Assembly: GCA_038501625.1 (NCBI GenBank)
Contig: JAZAYU010000014.1
Location: 1,054,001-1,118,000 of the forward strand
Source: Corbicula japonica
Lineage: Eukaryota > Mollusca > Bivalvia > Venerida > Cyrenidae
Direction: 5' to 3'
DNA: 64,000 nucleotides
A model generated the notes under the pieces. That model searched no databases. It was not told the origin of the DNA and saw only the letters and a program-made list of their open reading frames with translations. Shown one piece after another: positions 1 to 53,600 of the stretch. Position 1 is the stretch's first letter. Every line of letters starts with the position of its first letter. Both the position numbers and the translations under genes were made by a program.

Positions 1-40110
<40,110 letters not shown>

Positions 40111-41372
40111 TAAGTCATGTTTCTAATTTTAGCCGGTTAAAAAGTTCATGCTTGATTCATGGTAAAATTTAGTTTTAATCGAATAAAGTTACCCATGTAG
40201 ACCGCATTACTGTCCTGTCAATCGAAATTTTGAAAAACGTTAATCTTAAACAGTATGCAATTATACGAATCTCGCAGTTATTCTCAATATAACTCATGTA
40301 TTCGAAAGGATTTAAACAAAGACTGCATAGGTCTTTGGATTACATAACATAAAAACGGGCATCAACGGACCAAACTTAACGCCCATATCTGAACCTTTGT
40401 TTTTTGGAAATTAACGTTATAAGAAATAAACACAGAGATGGAAATCTCTTTAATCTGCAAAAGTGGAATAATTAAAAAAAAGTATTCTTTAGTTACTGAA
40501 GAATTGATCACATATCAACCATTTATACCACGCCTACTAGATTTCGAGCAGCTAGCGTGTTCCCTTTTTTACATAATCAGTTTTCCTGTAGAGTTTATAA
40601 AAGATATGTATTATTCATAATATTCTATTTACACTGCATTTGAAAATACTTTCAAAACAAAAAACATGAGACAAAAACTGAAAAAGCCAGCCCCGCCGCA
40701 TTTCAAAATATCAGGGAAATATATTGAAAATTGAGAATCAAAATGTAATTCGTGTTTACATAGAAAATGATATGTCTCTGAAAACTCAGATTGTTTTAGA
40801 ACTTAACTCTAAATGATTGCACTTTTGGAAAGATTTTCTTATTATCTCACACAAAAATTTAAATTAGAAATCTATAATGCTAAATTATTTCGACATTTGA
40901 TATTATTGCTGAACTCATTGTTTGAGCCAAAGGAAACTACACTGGGATAAATAAAAGTGTAAATATTAAAAAAGAGCTTCTCGAATTGTTTTATGCAAAT
41001 CTTACTTAACACCGTCATCCTCTCTTTTCATAGAACTGAATTGGCTAGCCTTTCATGTCAGATCTAAATATCATGCATCGCTTCTGGTTTTCAAAATCCA
41101 CTAACATTCAACGCAACGCTATATCAGGCAACATTCTTTTCTAGCGGGAATGTTTTAAGAATAAATCAACATCGAGTTTAAAACAAATTGATTTATTGAT
41201 ATACAAGTACTTGACCCAAAATCCTTTCCAAATCAAACCTATTTCGCGTTTCGCGGTAAATATCTAATAAATCTACTTTAAATTGTTATGTGGCTTTGCT
41301 AAGAAACCTGATCAATACTTGTTATAACGGCCAAAGGACTCGTAAAAGTTTTGAAAAGTTGATTATGAGAAA
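40111..41372. promoter_or_regulatory. Shared upstream region of two divergent genes
   Basis: Lies between the start codons of the reductase (minus) and the lectin-like gene (plus). It must hold both promoters unless either gene has a distant 5' exon. It is free of the repeats that fill the introns on either side. No TATA box or antioxidant-response element could be assigned with confidence. Confidence 0.5.
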
Positions 41373-41418
41373 ATGTACTTGAGAAGGGCACGTTTGATAT
41401 TTTTGTTGGAGTTACTCG
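41373..41418 (+). CDS. Lectin-like gene exon 1: signal peptide
   Basis: Encodes MYLRRARLIFLLELL, with a basic start and hydrophobic core, then the first base of Gly16; donor CTCG|GTAAGT, phase 1. Its last 24 or so bases with the donor recur 66 bp downstream. Confidence 0.85.
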
Positions 41419-41554
41419 GTAAGTCATTATAAAAAGTCTGTCTGTCTGTCTGTCTGTCTGTCTGTGATATTTTTGTTGGAGTTACTCGGTAAGTCATTAT
41501 AAAAGACTGTCTGTCTGTCTGCCGTCCGTATGTTTCTCCCTCCCTCCCTCCCTC

Positions 41555-41603
<49 letters not shown>

Positions 41604-44600
41604 AAGACTTTAAGATCAGCTTCTGAAGTACTAGTATGCATCATTTTAGGGGTTACCGCAGAAAACACAGAATGGCGAAGCTGCGTTGGCAAATGTTACC
41701 ATTTAGGTGACCAGATGTCGACATTCGATAACAACCAAATCTACTGTCGAAATTTTTCGGACGCCATTCCCGTAGAATTCGGGGACGTTTTAGCAGATTC
41801 CGTGGCACAGCGCTTGACGCCCTGCAAGTTGAATTTTCAAGAAGAGAAGCCGTACTGGATGGATAGTACGTTTATTTAACCTCAAATCGATACTGACACA
41901 ATTTTACAAGAACTCTTCTTTGAAGTTTACAGTGTTTCTTCAAAAGGAATTAGTTTAAGTTGTAAATAAAAAATACTGAGGACATCCAGCTGGATAAGAA
42001 AAATCCGATAACTGCAATGAAATATTTAAATTCAAATGCATAAGGGCTAAACGGCCGCCAAGCTAGGCATGATCGTTTAATTATCATACAAGCCTCCAAA
42101 GGGCGAAAAGTTGCATTTACTTGTACGGCCTATACTTGATTTTAACATGGTTTTAGAGTTTTAGAAATACACAATGCCTAATTAAAGTGCCTAAAAAATT
42201 GTAAACAAAAAACCTACAGATAGAATACTGTCAAGTTGTTACTACTAGCTTATAGAACATAATTTAATGTGTTTTTTTTTCTAAATTTATAATTTGAATC
42301 CACCATCAGGACGTAAAAGAACAAAAAAAAACTAGCAAGCCACACACATTGATAGGCTGCTATAAAGCGACCATTTATCGTAATGTTAAAATTACACGTG
42401 TTCTCTTAAAACCTCTTTTTTCCAATTATACAGTTTTTATTAATTTCAATTTCAAAACTTAAAGCCTGAAACGCAATTTACAAAATTTTAAACAAACAAA
42501 AGAGTTTACTAACGTTTTCTGTGCGCGCTTTTGCATGCAAATTGCAGAGAAAGTGGGTGGGCTGGCATTATTTACCAGTTCACTTATATGTTTATATAAA
42601 AACCTGGCGGGGAAGTTAAATAAATATGATGTTGATGCGCCCTAGATACTGGTTTACATATCCAGTGTCAAGAATGTTTAGCCATTGACGTTTCATGGAG
42701 GTAACATCTCAGGTTCTTATTTTCACTGGGGGCTAACGCGTGTGACGACAAGTGATGCGCAACGACAGTTTTTGTACGTTGCACATCGAAAAATAGTTTA
42801 CATTACGACGACATTTATCACGTGCTTGTTTCATTTTCGTGTATTTTGGACTAATTTTACTTCCAATGGAGATCCAATAATGATGGTAAATGTTATTTAA
42901 TATAAACTGACACCTCTTGTTGTTATTCATAGTGCTTTAGTTTAGATAATGTCATAAAACTAGTTTATTTTTAAGTTTCCTGTACAAAGTCATCTACATA
43001 TTAACTTCACAAAGATAATACTAATGACATGTATAAAAATTCTAATTTTGTGTATAAATGATGTGATATGATAATTATACGCTTATTGCTTCTGTGTTTC
43101 TGATTAAAAACCACCAGTAAGTCTGTTTTTCAGCATTAGATGTTGTGTGCGTGTTGCACAGAGACCGTGTATGATGTTCAACGAAGTAGAATTTTATGTG
43201 TGTGTTAATCAACGAAATCATTTTATAGTTTTCAGGGAATAGACAATGCTGTATGTCGATACTTCTGTGTTTCATTTGGCGGTGAAACATGATGAGTCAA
43301 GTCAAAGTGCAGTGGTCCACCCAGAGGAATATTTGTTTTACATCTATGAGACAGTCTCTTCGTCAAAAATAGGATATTAAGAAAGAACATTTATAGTACC
43401 TGGTCGTGATGTGACGACAATCAATGCTCTATGATTTGGTGAATTAACTGGGAACATCAGCGTTAGTGGAAAGCAATGTGACATATGTGCAAATATAAGA
43501 TACACGTTTACCTAAAGATTCATGTGTAAACTTTAATTAATAAAATCTAAAGACCCTATCACATTATACTACGTTTCCACTGGGTTGGCACAGCAATGTT
43601 TAATTTTTAAGACTACGACCGTGAGATCGCAAGAAAATTGTTAAATTTTTAGTGAAGATGGAGATCTCAAGACGTCCACACAGCGACCAAGGCGTTGCTA
43701 CGGAGCTCCCATTGTGTTCTATTTCGTTCCTACAGATTTATTGTTGGCGACTGTCTGTGCTGTCGTGGCGCTTGCACTGCGTGCACTGCACTTTCACGGC
43801 GCTCACACTGCGCTGAAGACGTTCGTTTGCTATTCCTATAAAACGAAGTGAATAGACACATCTTCATCAATTATTTGTTTCTTCTTGAACAGTTGAATCT
43901 ATGCCTTTGGGCCCTCCGTCGTCGTCCCAGATTGATATGCACACATTATTTGCTGGACTTGTATATCGGCAAGCAGTAGCCAGGCTTGGTGCCATAGTGA
44001 AATGAGTGTTTATTTGCAAATCGTATAAATGTATATAATTATGTTCGTCTTTTTCATGCAAACGACGATGAAAACGGTAGAAGCGCACTAAAGCATGTAT
44101 TTTTTTATAGTCGTTGCAAGAACGCAATAAAATAAATAACACTCTATATAAACGTCGTGGACGCGCCGTATAGTCGCATTGACGTCTCTGAGATTGTCAT
44201 AAAATCTCCGTACAAGCGCCACTTACAACCACAGCATTCGCCGGTAGAGCTCCTGTGTCGTTGAAGTAGATATTAAGGCCCTGTCACACTACAGCGCGTT
44301 TCTACTGCGTTGCCACGGCGTTGTTTAAATTTCCAGAACGCCGTGAGATCGCAAGAAAAATCTGACTTTTATCGTGAAGATGGAGACTGTACTGCGTCCT
44401 CACTGCGACCATGGCGTTGCTTCGGAGTTTACAGGGCGTTCTATCGCGATCCTACGGAGTTCTTGTTGGCAATTGCCTGCGCTCTTACGGCGCCTTCACT
44501 GCGTGCACTGCGCTTTCAGGGCGTTCTTACGGCGTTTCCACTGCATGTACTGCGCTTTCACGGCGCTCACGCTGACCTGACGGAGTTTTGATGACGTTCT

Positions 44601-47600
44601 ACCTATAAAACGAAGTGTATCACGAATCTTCATCATTTGCTTGTTAGTTCTTCAACAGGTAAGACTGACTGCAAAAAGAGGTGGAAAAGGAAAGAGGACA
44701 AGACAGGAAAAGCCGATTACAGACAGAAGAAAGTCCACCGCCATCACCTGGTCAACCAGAGGATGGGCCGCCGGCTTCCGGGGCGAGCAGTCCATCAAAC
44801 CCTCCGTCACACAGTCCCACCCGGTCACAAAAGAAAGCCAAGACATAAACAGATCTCACTTAGGTCCGAGACGAAGACATGGTATCATGGCTAGGGGAGA
44901 TTGAACTTCTCTATAAAAAGCTTAATTCCTACAAGAACTTCAGAATCTCCGTGCATGAGCCACCGATTACCATAGCGCTCGCTCTGCGACCTATGTGCGC
45001 GCCCGCAGAGCTCCTGTGGCGTTGTAGGAGACCTTACTGCACTGCTACGGCGACCGTACAGCGATCCCACTGCGCTCTTATCAGAACGCCGAGCGACGGC
45101 GTTTGTTTTGTGCATGCTCAAAGTGAGCGCCGTGGCTAGGCGTTCTATACGATCCCACTGCGTTTACTTGCGATGCCACTGCGTTGCTGCGGCGATGCTT
45201 GCGATCGTACTGCGCGCACTCGGCGTTCTTGAACGCCGTGGGAACGCTGGGAGAACGCGACCCTGGTGTGACAGGGGTTTTACTGCGTTGCTACGGCGAC
45301 CTTACGGCGATCCCACTGCGCTCTTTTCAGAACACCTAGCGACCGCATTTGTTTTGTGCATGCTCAAACGTCTGTCGGCGTTCTACTAGCGATACAACTG
45401 TGTTGCTGCGGCAGTGTTACGTACTGCGCGGACCTCGGCGTTCTTGAACCCCATAGGATCGTTGTGAGAACGCTGCCATAGTGTGACGGGTTTATCTGTA
45501 TAAACTGCACTGTTATATTTTAAAAAGGTTGTACGTTGAACTTTTTGTACTACGCATCATCATTGCTAAATACTTAAAAAGAAATAAAGTTTTTTTCATG
45601 AGCCATTCTTGTAGCCGTGGGACAGTATTCTGAAAAAAAAAGAGAAACGTTGACGTTATAAAAAGAACTTCATTATCTTTATCTCTTTGTATAAATAGAT
45701 TTGATTGCAAAATATGATACATGTATAATTATAGTATATACTCATTTAACACTTATTATAATATGTTGCACGGTACACTGAGATGAATAAGTTGATATAT
45801 TTAATATATTAGAAATATGTCTGAGTAGGTATTTCAACTCGAGTGCAATGATTTTAAGATTCGCTTAAGATGTTACATGACCACGGCCCCTCGGAAGATT
45901 TGCACTAGTGTTGAACCTTAAAAGGAATATGTAAGTGAATATATCAACAACATTCAGCTAATAAACTCTAAAACGTTCTCAAATGGTTATCCTCGCGATC
46001 GAGATGATTATAATTATGCAGACTTTCACTGATAATTCCTGTGTGTCTGGCTGCCACAAACAGAATTTTCCACACTCGGTCAGGGCTTTGCTGTCGCATT
46101 ATCGTTATTATTTTAGTCCTGCAAAAAATAATGTACATTCGTTTAAATAGGTGTTATGTGGAGTATGGGTCATTTCTATATTTAATGCACTTAAAATAAC
46201 TTTCTGCTCAAGCCGGCGCCGAAGGGTATACGAAGTGTAGCATTTTGAATCAACACTGATGTACAACATGTATGCAACAGAAGTTTCGAACATTCCTTTT
46301 AATGTATAATTCCTTTCAATTTTTTTCTTGATGAACTTACATGCTTTTAAACTTTAAAGCTATGTGTTTGCACTGTCTATTATCAGAAAGAAAAGTATAG
46401 GTAGTTTGTTAATTAACAGTGATCTGACACCTTGAAATCGGTGCCCCCTTTTTTTATTCAATTATATGTTTACATATGTCATGTTATAAGCAGAGCCTAT
46501 TTTCATATTTAGAGCCTTCATTATATATAGACATAAATTTGTTTTATGATTTACTTAACATGTCCCTTTCAGGCCATATAAGCCATCCTATGGCCCACAA
46601 AGCAAAAAGTGGAGACTACTTTGTGTCAGCGATTAACTGACTTTCTCGAATATTTATTAATTACCAGTACGCATATTAATATCAAATGTTATAATTACCG
46701 TATCTTCGCTTTCACGTTTCCAAACAAACCGAAAACAGTCTTCAATGATTAACGGACACACTGTCGGATAGAAACGCACACACTTTTATTGATTTCGTAT
46801 AGACACGTACACTTTATTTTACTTTTACCGAGGCATAGAAACACTTTAATTAGCATTAATTAAAACATGATAAGTAATGTTTTGGTTCTTGAAACTAATG
46901 CTAATGGCAACTTAAATAAGAAATTAAACAAATAATGCAATTGAATAATATTTTATATGTAATATTAATACATTATGTTATATTTGGCAAAAACATCGCA
47001 ATATCAGATGAAATCAATCATTGACAAGCATTAAATGTTTTGGAAAACGTTAAATAAACTATACATTACACACCTTGATTTCTGTTCGATGTTTGAGTCA
47101 CCTCTATGTCATGTTTTCTATGTTAATTTTATTCATACAGAAACAATTCAGGTGTAAGTCTTACTAGCAAGACGTTTATAAAAAAGTTCTGTTGAGAAAC
47201 ATACACTTGCTGTCGATGCTTTTCCGTTACACGCGTTAGCCCCCAGTGATTTTGGTAATTGCTTGGATAGCTCTGATATACGTTATCATCACTACATGAC
47301 ATTTGTTACGGATTATTTTACTGATAACAATACTGGCTATATGTACGGGAAGACTTTTGTTCGGCCGTCAAACTACACATTCAAACAGTGCTACTGTGAA
47401 TTTCAAAGTTTACGATATTCACGCACCGTCACGGTGACAGCGCCTAGCCATGCAATTCTGACAACGCAACCGACTGAGCTTGCAGGGACACCCACCCCCC
47501 AAAAAAGAAAAGGTTGATCGGATAGCCCTGATTTACGTTATCATAACTGTATCTATTTTACTCATCTGTTGTCAATATCAAAATTACTGTGAATGTTTTT

Positions 47601-50600
47601 TTTTTTCAGAAACATCTATGAACACCCTTTGCCGTACAGTGAGTTTCAAAGATAGCGTGGCAAAATATAACCAACAGGCTGATTGTACCCAGATGGCGTA
47701 TCCTTTTTGTGAAAAGAAGTCTTGTCAGGCAACTTTTCACAGCGGGTTGAATTACAGTAAGTAACAATCAACCAACATAACAAAATTTAATGTTCCTTCA
47801 GATATTCTGACTCATGACTGAAAATACTGATCGTTTATAAGATAGCATCTTCTTCGCAAATTTTAATGCCAATCAAAAAAGTGATAACAATTTAGATATT
47901 TAAGGACTGAATCGATATGGGATGGTTTTAATTTTTAATTTTGGTATAAAAACACCGTTTGGTGTGTGAAACCCGAAGTGCTTCATGTGAACTTTAAAAT
48001 AGATGAAAAGGGAACTTTGAAAGCCACCGAACACGACAAATATGAAAATATTGCAGGCTCGGTTTACTTCCTACGCCGCCTAGCCCCAATATTTACACCA
48101 ATAAACAGTACAAATTTTATCCCTGCATATGACGGTGAACATGGAACCTTCGATGAAGTATTTTAAGATTAATAACATTCCATGATCAGCGGCGTATAGT
48201 CCCCCAGATAAAAGAATGGATTTGCCCTAAACGAGAAAACAATCGGCGGAACTAAACAGAATGGAATTTCGATAGGGAATCTAAGAATATAAATCCTGCA
48301 CATCACAGACAAAGCCAAAGGCAACATTTAAAAAGCAAGATATATCATTTGGGTGATTGAACAATATATTGGCTGGGATATTGAAGCCACCCATCTTTAA
48401 ACTGGCCGAAATATTAAACAATTGAAATTTTAGAAGTACTTTTAATACAGAACATAAGTGTCGTGCTCAACGACCTCCAAAGGACGTAACTGATAACACC
48501 ACTGATTGAATGTACGTGGCTACTTTTTACAGCCGCCCCACAGCACAGACAGCGCTACTGTGATATTAAAATAGATGAAAAGGGAACTTTGCAAGCAACC
48601 GAACACGACAAATATGAAAATATTACAGGCTCGGTTTAATTGAATTAAACAATGAAATATAAGTTTTTCAAACCAGATGAACACCCTCAAAAATCTATTT
48701 AGTCCTTATATTTTCACACATAAATACTCTAATTAATACAGAAACTGACAGCACTTTTTTCGCAGCAACTCGTGGCAAAACATGCGTGCTCGTCGATGTC
48801 ACGCCTCAAAACATTTCGCACGGTCCAATAAATTGTGATCGGCTTTTACTGTAACCACGCCTCTAAAATGATTTCATCAAACTGCGTACTATCGGAAATA
48901 TGGTTCGTTAGGTGAAAATGACTTCATCGTAGCGAATGAAGTTGAAATGTAAGTAAAGCAAAATATTTTACACTTTTACATGAAATCTTCATCATATAGC
49001 CAATCATTAATGCTGATGGACGCAGTGAAACGTATACTTTGAAAGGCGTGGCTACAGTAAAATCTGCTCACAAATTGTTGGACTTTGCACAATGTTTTGA
49101 TATAACTAATCACACAAATAAACAATAACTACTAGTATGTTAAAATTAATTTTATTTGTCATGTTTGCTTACTGACTAATGCAAGCGGATAAAAATGTAA
49201 TGAAAAAAGCAGATAACTATTAGGCCTACTCGACAGAGATCCTTTAAGCACACTTTCATTGGCATAAAAGTGCAGTGACTGTGGCAGTCGTTGTCTTATA
49301 AAAGAATCTCAACGTTTGTTCATAGAAAGGTCAGAGAAAAGCAGATAATTTGCAAATTAAAAGAGCTCCCAGAAAAACCAGCTTAAACTTGCTTTGATTT
49401 AAATTTGATTTAATCGTCTTTTGAAAAACTGAAGGCACAGTCTTTTCATTTTCTTGATTATCTGGAAAACTTCTCACATTAAAGATGCATCGGTAAATCA
49501 AAAACGTGTTACAAATATTGCGACACAGTGCTAACCATTTTATTTATTCTTTTTATTTCAGACTGGATTGAAGAAAACAATCTGTGGTATAAAGTTTCCG
49601 AGACAGCCCAGCATTACTCGGAATCTTTAAAGTACTGTCAAGATCGATCAGCATCACTAGCGATACCAGGAACTTATGGATCTGTAACATCACTGGGTAT
49701 GGTTCTCGGTATATCTGCGAACTCTAGTTCTATATCCTTTTGGGTGAACAGCACAGGTAGCAACTTACAAAGATATATTCTTGTTTATTTTAACTGTTGG
49801 CTTAAACGTCTACTAAATTTTTTACTGAAAATTGAAAAGAGAAAGAATTTGCCAAAATAACTTTACATTGAAATTATCGAACATTACGAGAACTAAATAT
49901 GCAGGTTTTATAGACATTGAGATGCCTGGGAACATTCGAAGGGTATGCTTTGTCTGATGGCCTTTACCATTCTAAGCATTTTGCAATTTGTTTGTGCTCT
50001 GGCTAATGGGTTTTTTTACCGTAACGCATGTTTGAATATGTGACTTTTGCAAAAAAAAGTTTAAGTATTATAAATGTTCTTAAATAAACTTATTTTTTTC
50101 TACACCAGGAAAATGTTTTCAAAATTACGAATGCAATAAAACATCTGCAACCTAAGGTATTGGTCTAAAAAAGTCATTAGGATATGTTACTTAACATAAC
50201 AACCTAGTATAATACGATGCACGAGACTTTCTTTACTTGCATCTTACTTGCATTACTAGTAAAATATATGAACATCAATAAGAATTCAATATTTAAATGT
50301 AATACGGTCACCTTTAGACACAATTCTTGTTAAATGTATGAAAGTGCATACATTTATTTGGTAATATATATATCTCTATGTGGAAATACTAAAAACTAAA
50401 AACCTTAAAATCACAAAACATCTTGAACATGATAAACAAAGACATCATCTATAAATAAAATTATAAAGAAATAAACTCTTGAAAACATCTGTGTGATTAA
50501 AAGGAGTTAGACTAACATACTAGATTATGGTTTAAATATTACTTATGTCATCGCGAGTTTTAAGAAAAAGAAACTGGTTCTTGTTGTTCAATCATACAAC

Positions 50601-53600
50601 TTTCAAAAATATGTAACATTGCCTTAGTTTGCTTATAAATAAAAATCATACAGGTAAGTTTTTGACTTAAATTTCATCTTTTAAGGGATATGCATGCTTT
50701 ACAATAAATATATTACATAAGTAAAATTTGAAATGAAAACTACATCAATCAACAGAAAATACTTCAACCTTATTGAAAATGATAAATTTTGTTTAATCAT
50801 AGCTTGAATAAACCAGAATTGAAGGTTCAAAATCACTACATTTTCCCTACAAATTGTATGGGTAACATATAAAAACTTACCTAACACCCTTATGCCCCAC
50901 TCGCCAGAATGCAAACAAACTGTAAACTACGTTACAGGCTTTCAGAAAAATCATGACTTCAAAAATTTCCTCGTGGGGATTGGGAGCAGACATGTTCCTA
51001 TCCACCGGCCTCACATATCGAGATCAACTCTAAAGCTGCTATTTCTGCGTTCCTTTTCCTTTTAAGAGAGGTAACTTAGGTAATGAAATTTCAACATGTA
51101 TATCAAGTAAAACTATTAGCTTATATTTATGGTAGTAAAGATTCGAAGATTGTATTGTTCCCTGAAACCATATTTTACCTGCGATCCTATCACATAAAGA
51201 CATAGTTTCGCGTGAACAGATTTTAAGAAAAGTTAACGCTCACTTCTATAGGTAGTTGATTCATAGTTTGTTTGTGTAAACAAAATAAGATTCACTTGCT
51301 GAAACGCGCTAAAAATTTTCCATAGTGATCTATATTTACGTGGACTGACTTGTTTAAATAGACTTCATACCTTTTAAAAAACATTTCCCTGGAAGTGTTC
51401 AAAATTGATAGAAGGTGCATACGTAACTGTACAACTGTTGAGGCTGTGACCTGTTAAATAATAATTTCCAACTTTCCAAAATTAAATAATATGCCCAAAA
51501 ATGAGACTCGAGCAACCCCAATGAACCCTCTCTGCATTTACCACTGATTATTAATTTATTATTAATCACGAAAATGTTTTGGCCCAAGTGGTGAGGTGTT
51601 CGATAATATACATACATTATATGTTCGTATGTGCATATAGTACAAGTTACTATACTATATCTCGTATAAGAGATTTTCCTACTACCTATACTAATCAAAG
51701 TTTGCTTAAGCACCAAGAATAATATTTACATATGGTGTATGCCTGTTATTAGTTTTATTTCTTTTATTTCATTTATTTAACTGATGAATGACTAATTAAA
51801 CATTATAGACAATTTTTACAATTGTTATGTTTTACTGGGTTAATTATTTATTTAAATGGGATGTGAACAAATCAGTGTTTGCCAAAAACAAAAACAACTA
51901 TCGATGTCTGCATCAAATAAATGATTTATGAAATTCGCATTTGCCATTAATTCAGCAAAACATTCAGTCTTTCAAGTGAAAGTGAAGACTGAGTATCTAC
52001 GAATATTGGGTACATGTATGCAACGTGAAAATACAGGGTCACCTCGTTTGTAAGACTGTCGTTCATGGGTATGTATTCACGGAGGACCTTCTCGATGCAT
52101 CATCACCAAACGATTTCGAGTGTAATTGCATATAATTAGACTTAACAATGATGTCGAGTTAACATGGAGCTTAGTTTCCCTTTAGTAGTATATAGCGAAT
52201 GTTTATCAAGGTTTCAGCCAGTTACGACAAGAGGTGGGCGATACACCGCGGTAAACCGGTTATAACGGTATAATGTATGTTCCGACGATACGATATCGCG
52301 ATGTGAAGATATGAAACCTACTTGAAACAATGCAATTTGAACATAAAAAGCTGTAATTTGGGAATGTACGAGAATTCTTGCAATCAAATGTGTTTAAATT
52401 TTGTATGCTCCCCAGAGAAATACGGGGGGGGGGGGCATATTGTCGCCGGGTTGTCCATCCGTTCGTGTGTCCGTCAGTCCGTACGTCCCGCATTCGTGTC
52501 CTGCCCATAACTTTTTTAAATTTGAAGTCGGATTTTAAAATTATTTCCCAGATATAATCACCACATTGATAAGACGTGTTGTGTGCAACATTTGAGTCGC
52601 TACATTGAAGGTCAAGGCCACAACATGACCTTGTAGCAATATCGTGTCCCGCCCATACTTTGTTATTTGATGTCGGATTTTAAAATTATTTCACAGAAAT
52701 GATAACAATATTGAGAGGACGTGTTGCGCACAACATATGGGCCGCTACCTTGAAGGTCAATATCAAAGCATGACCTTGAAGCAAAATCGTGTCCGACCCA
52801 TAACTTTGTTACATGAAGACGAATTTTTTAATTATTTCACAGAAATGATCACCATATTGAGACGAAGTGTCGCGCGCAACATTTCGGTCGCTACCTTGAA
52901 GGTCAAGGTCACAGCATGACCTTGAAGCAAAATGGTGTCCGGTCCATAACTTTGTTATTTATAGTTGGATTTTAAAGTTTGCCTGATTTTATATCACTAC
53001 ACCATTTTCAAAATTCACCTTCATAGTTTTACAACTAACCATTTTTGTGACAAAGTACCCATTCCCGGAGCTGCACCCATCGAAGACCGTCTCTTGTATT
53101 GATATGTTTCCGATACGAGAGCCTGTACTCATTTTCCTCAAATATTTCACAGTGCAACCTGCTGTGTTAATCACTATTTGTTTTTGACAATAAAGTCAAA
53201 TAATGTTTTGTAAGTTTTTGTATCACTAATAAATAATTGTTATACCTGTATATTTCAATATATTGCAATATGTAAGTAAAATATAGCAATATATCGCAAT
53301 ATAATTTTTCCTGACAATACCCATCAATTGTTACGACAAGCGACAGTATAAATAATTACAGGTGGTACGTGTCATAGCGGTGCTACAGATCCAGCTTGCG
53401 TTCTGACGTATACAAACTTGATTGTCCATTCCGTAAGTGCTAAAGGGATACATGAAACATACCCAGCGCTATGTCAGGCAGAGTACCCATATACGACCAC
53501 AACCCAAAAAGCATCGACATCGCAGACAACTTCAACAATTCCTACAACAACACAACCAACAACAGTTTTTACAACAACAATACCTACAACAACACAACCA

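Larger units (their letters stand above)
42724..47248. mobile_element. 4.5-kb element with CACTGGGGGC inverted ends
   Basis: Termini are identical 20-bp inverted repeats CACTGGGGGCTAACGCGTGT (similarity continues with ACG), flanked by the 5-bp direct repeat ATTTT (42719-42723 and 47249-47253). No transposase frame was found inside. CAC-ends and a 5-bp duplication recall Transib-like elements, but the superfamily is unassigned. It contains the GC-rich units at 43548-45492. Confidence 0.75.
41866..47609 (+). other. Lectin gene intron 2
   Basis: 41866-42718 shows nothing recognised. 42724-47248 is a single inserted element. 47254-47600 holds a partial internal duplication and a SINE-like piece. 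Confidence 0.7.
49757..53361 (+). other. Lectin gene intron 4
   Basis: 49757-52400 shows nothing recognised. 52410-52975 is a tandem-repeat element, and 53040-53161 an exon-like piece on the minus strand. Confidence 0.6.

Noticed and set aside
41363..41692. Minus-strand frame with alternating Arg and Glu
   Set aside because: Translation of the TC microsatellite opposite lectin exons 1-2.
44310..45389. Short frames in the GC-rich units
   Set aside because: High GC removes stop codons; repeated words appear in every frame and no protein family is recognisable.
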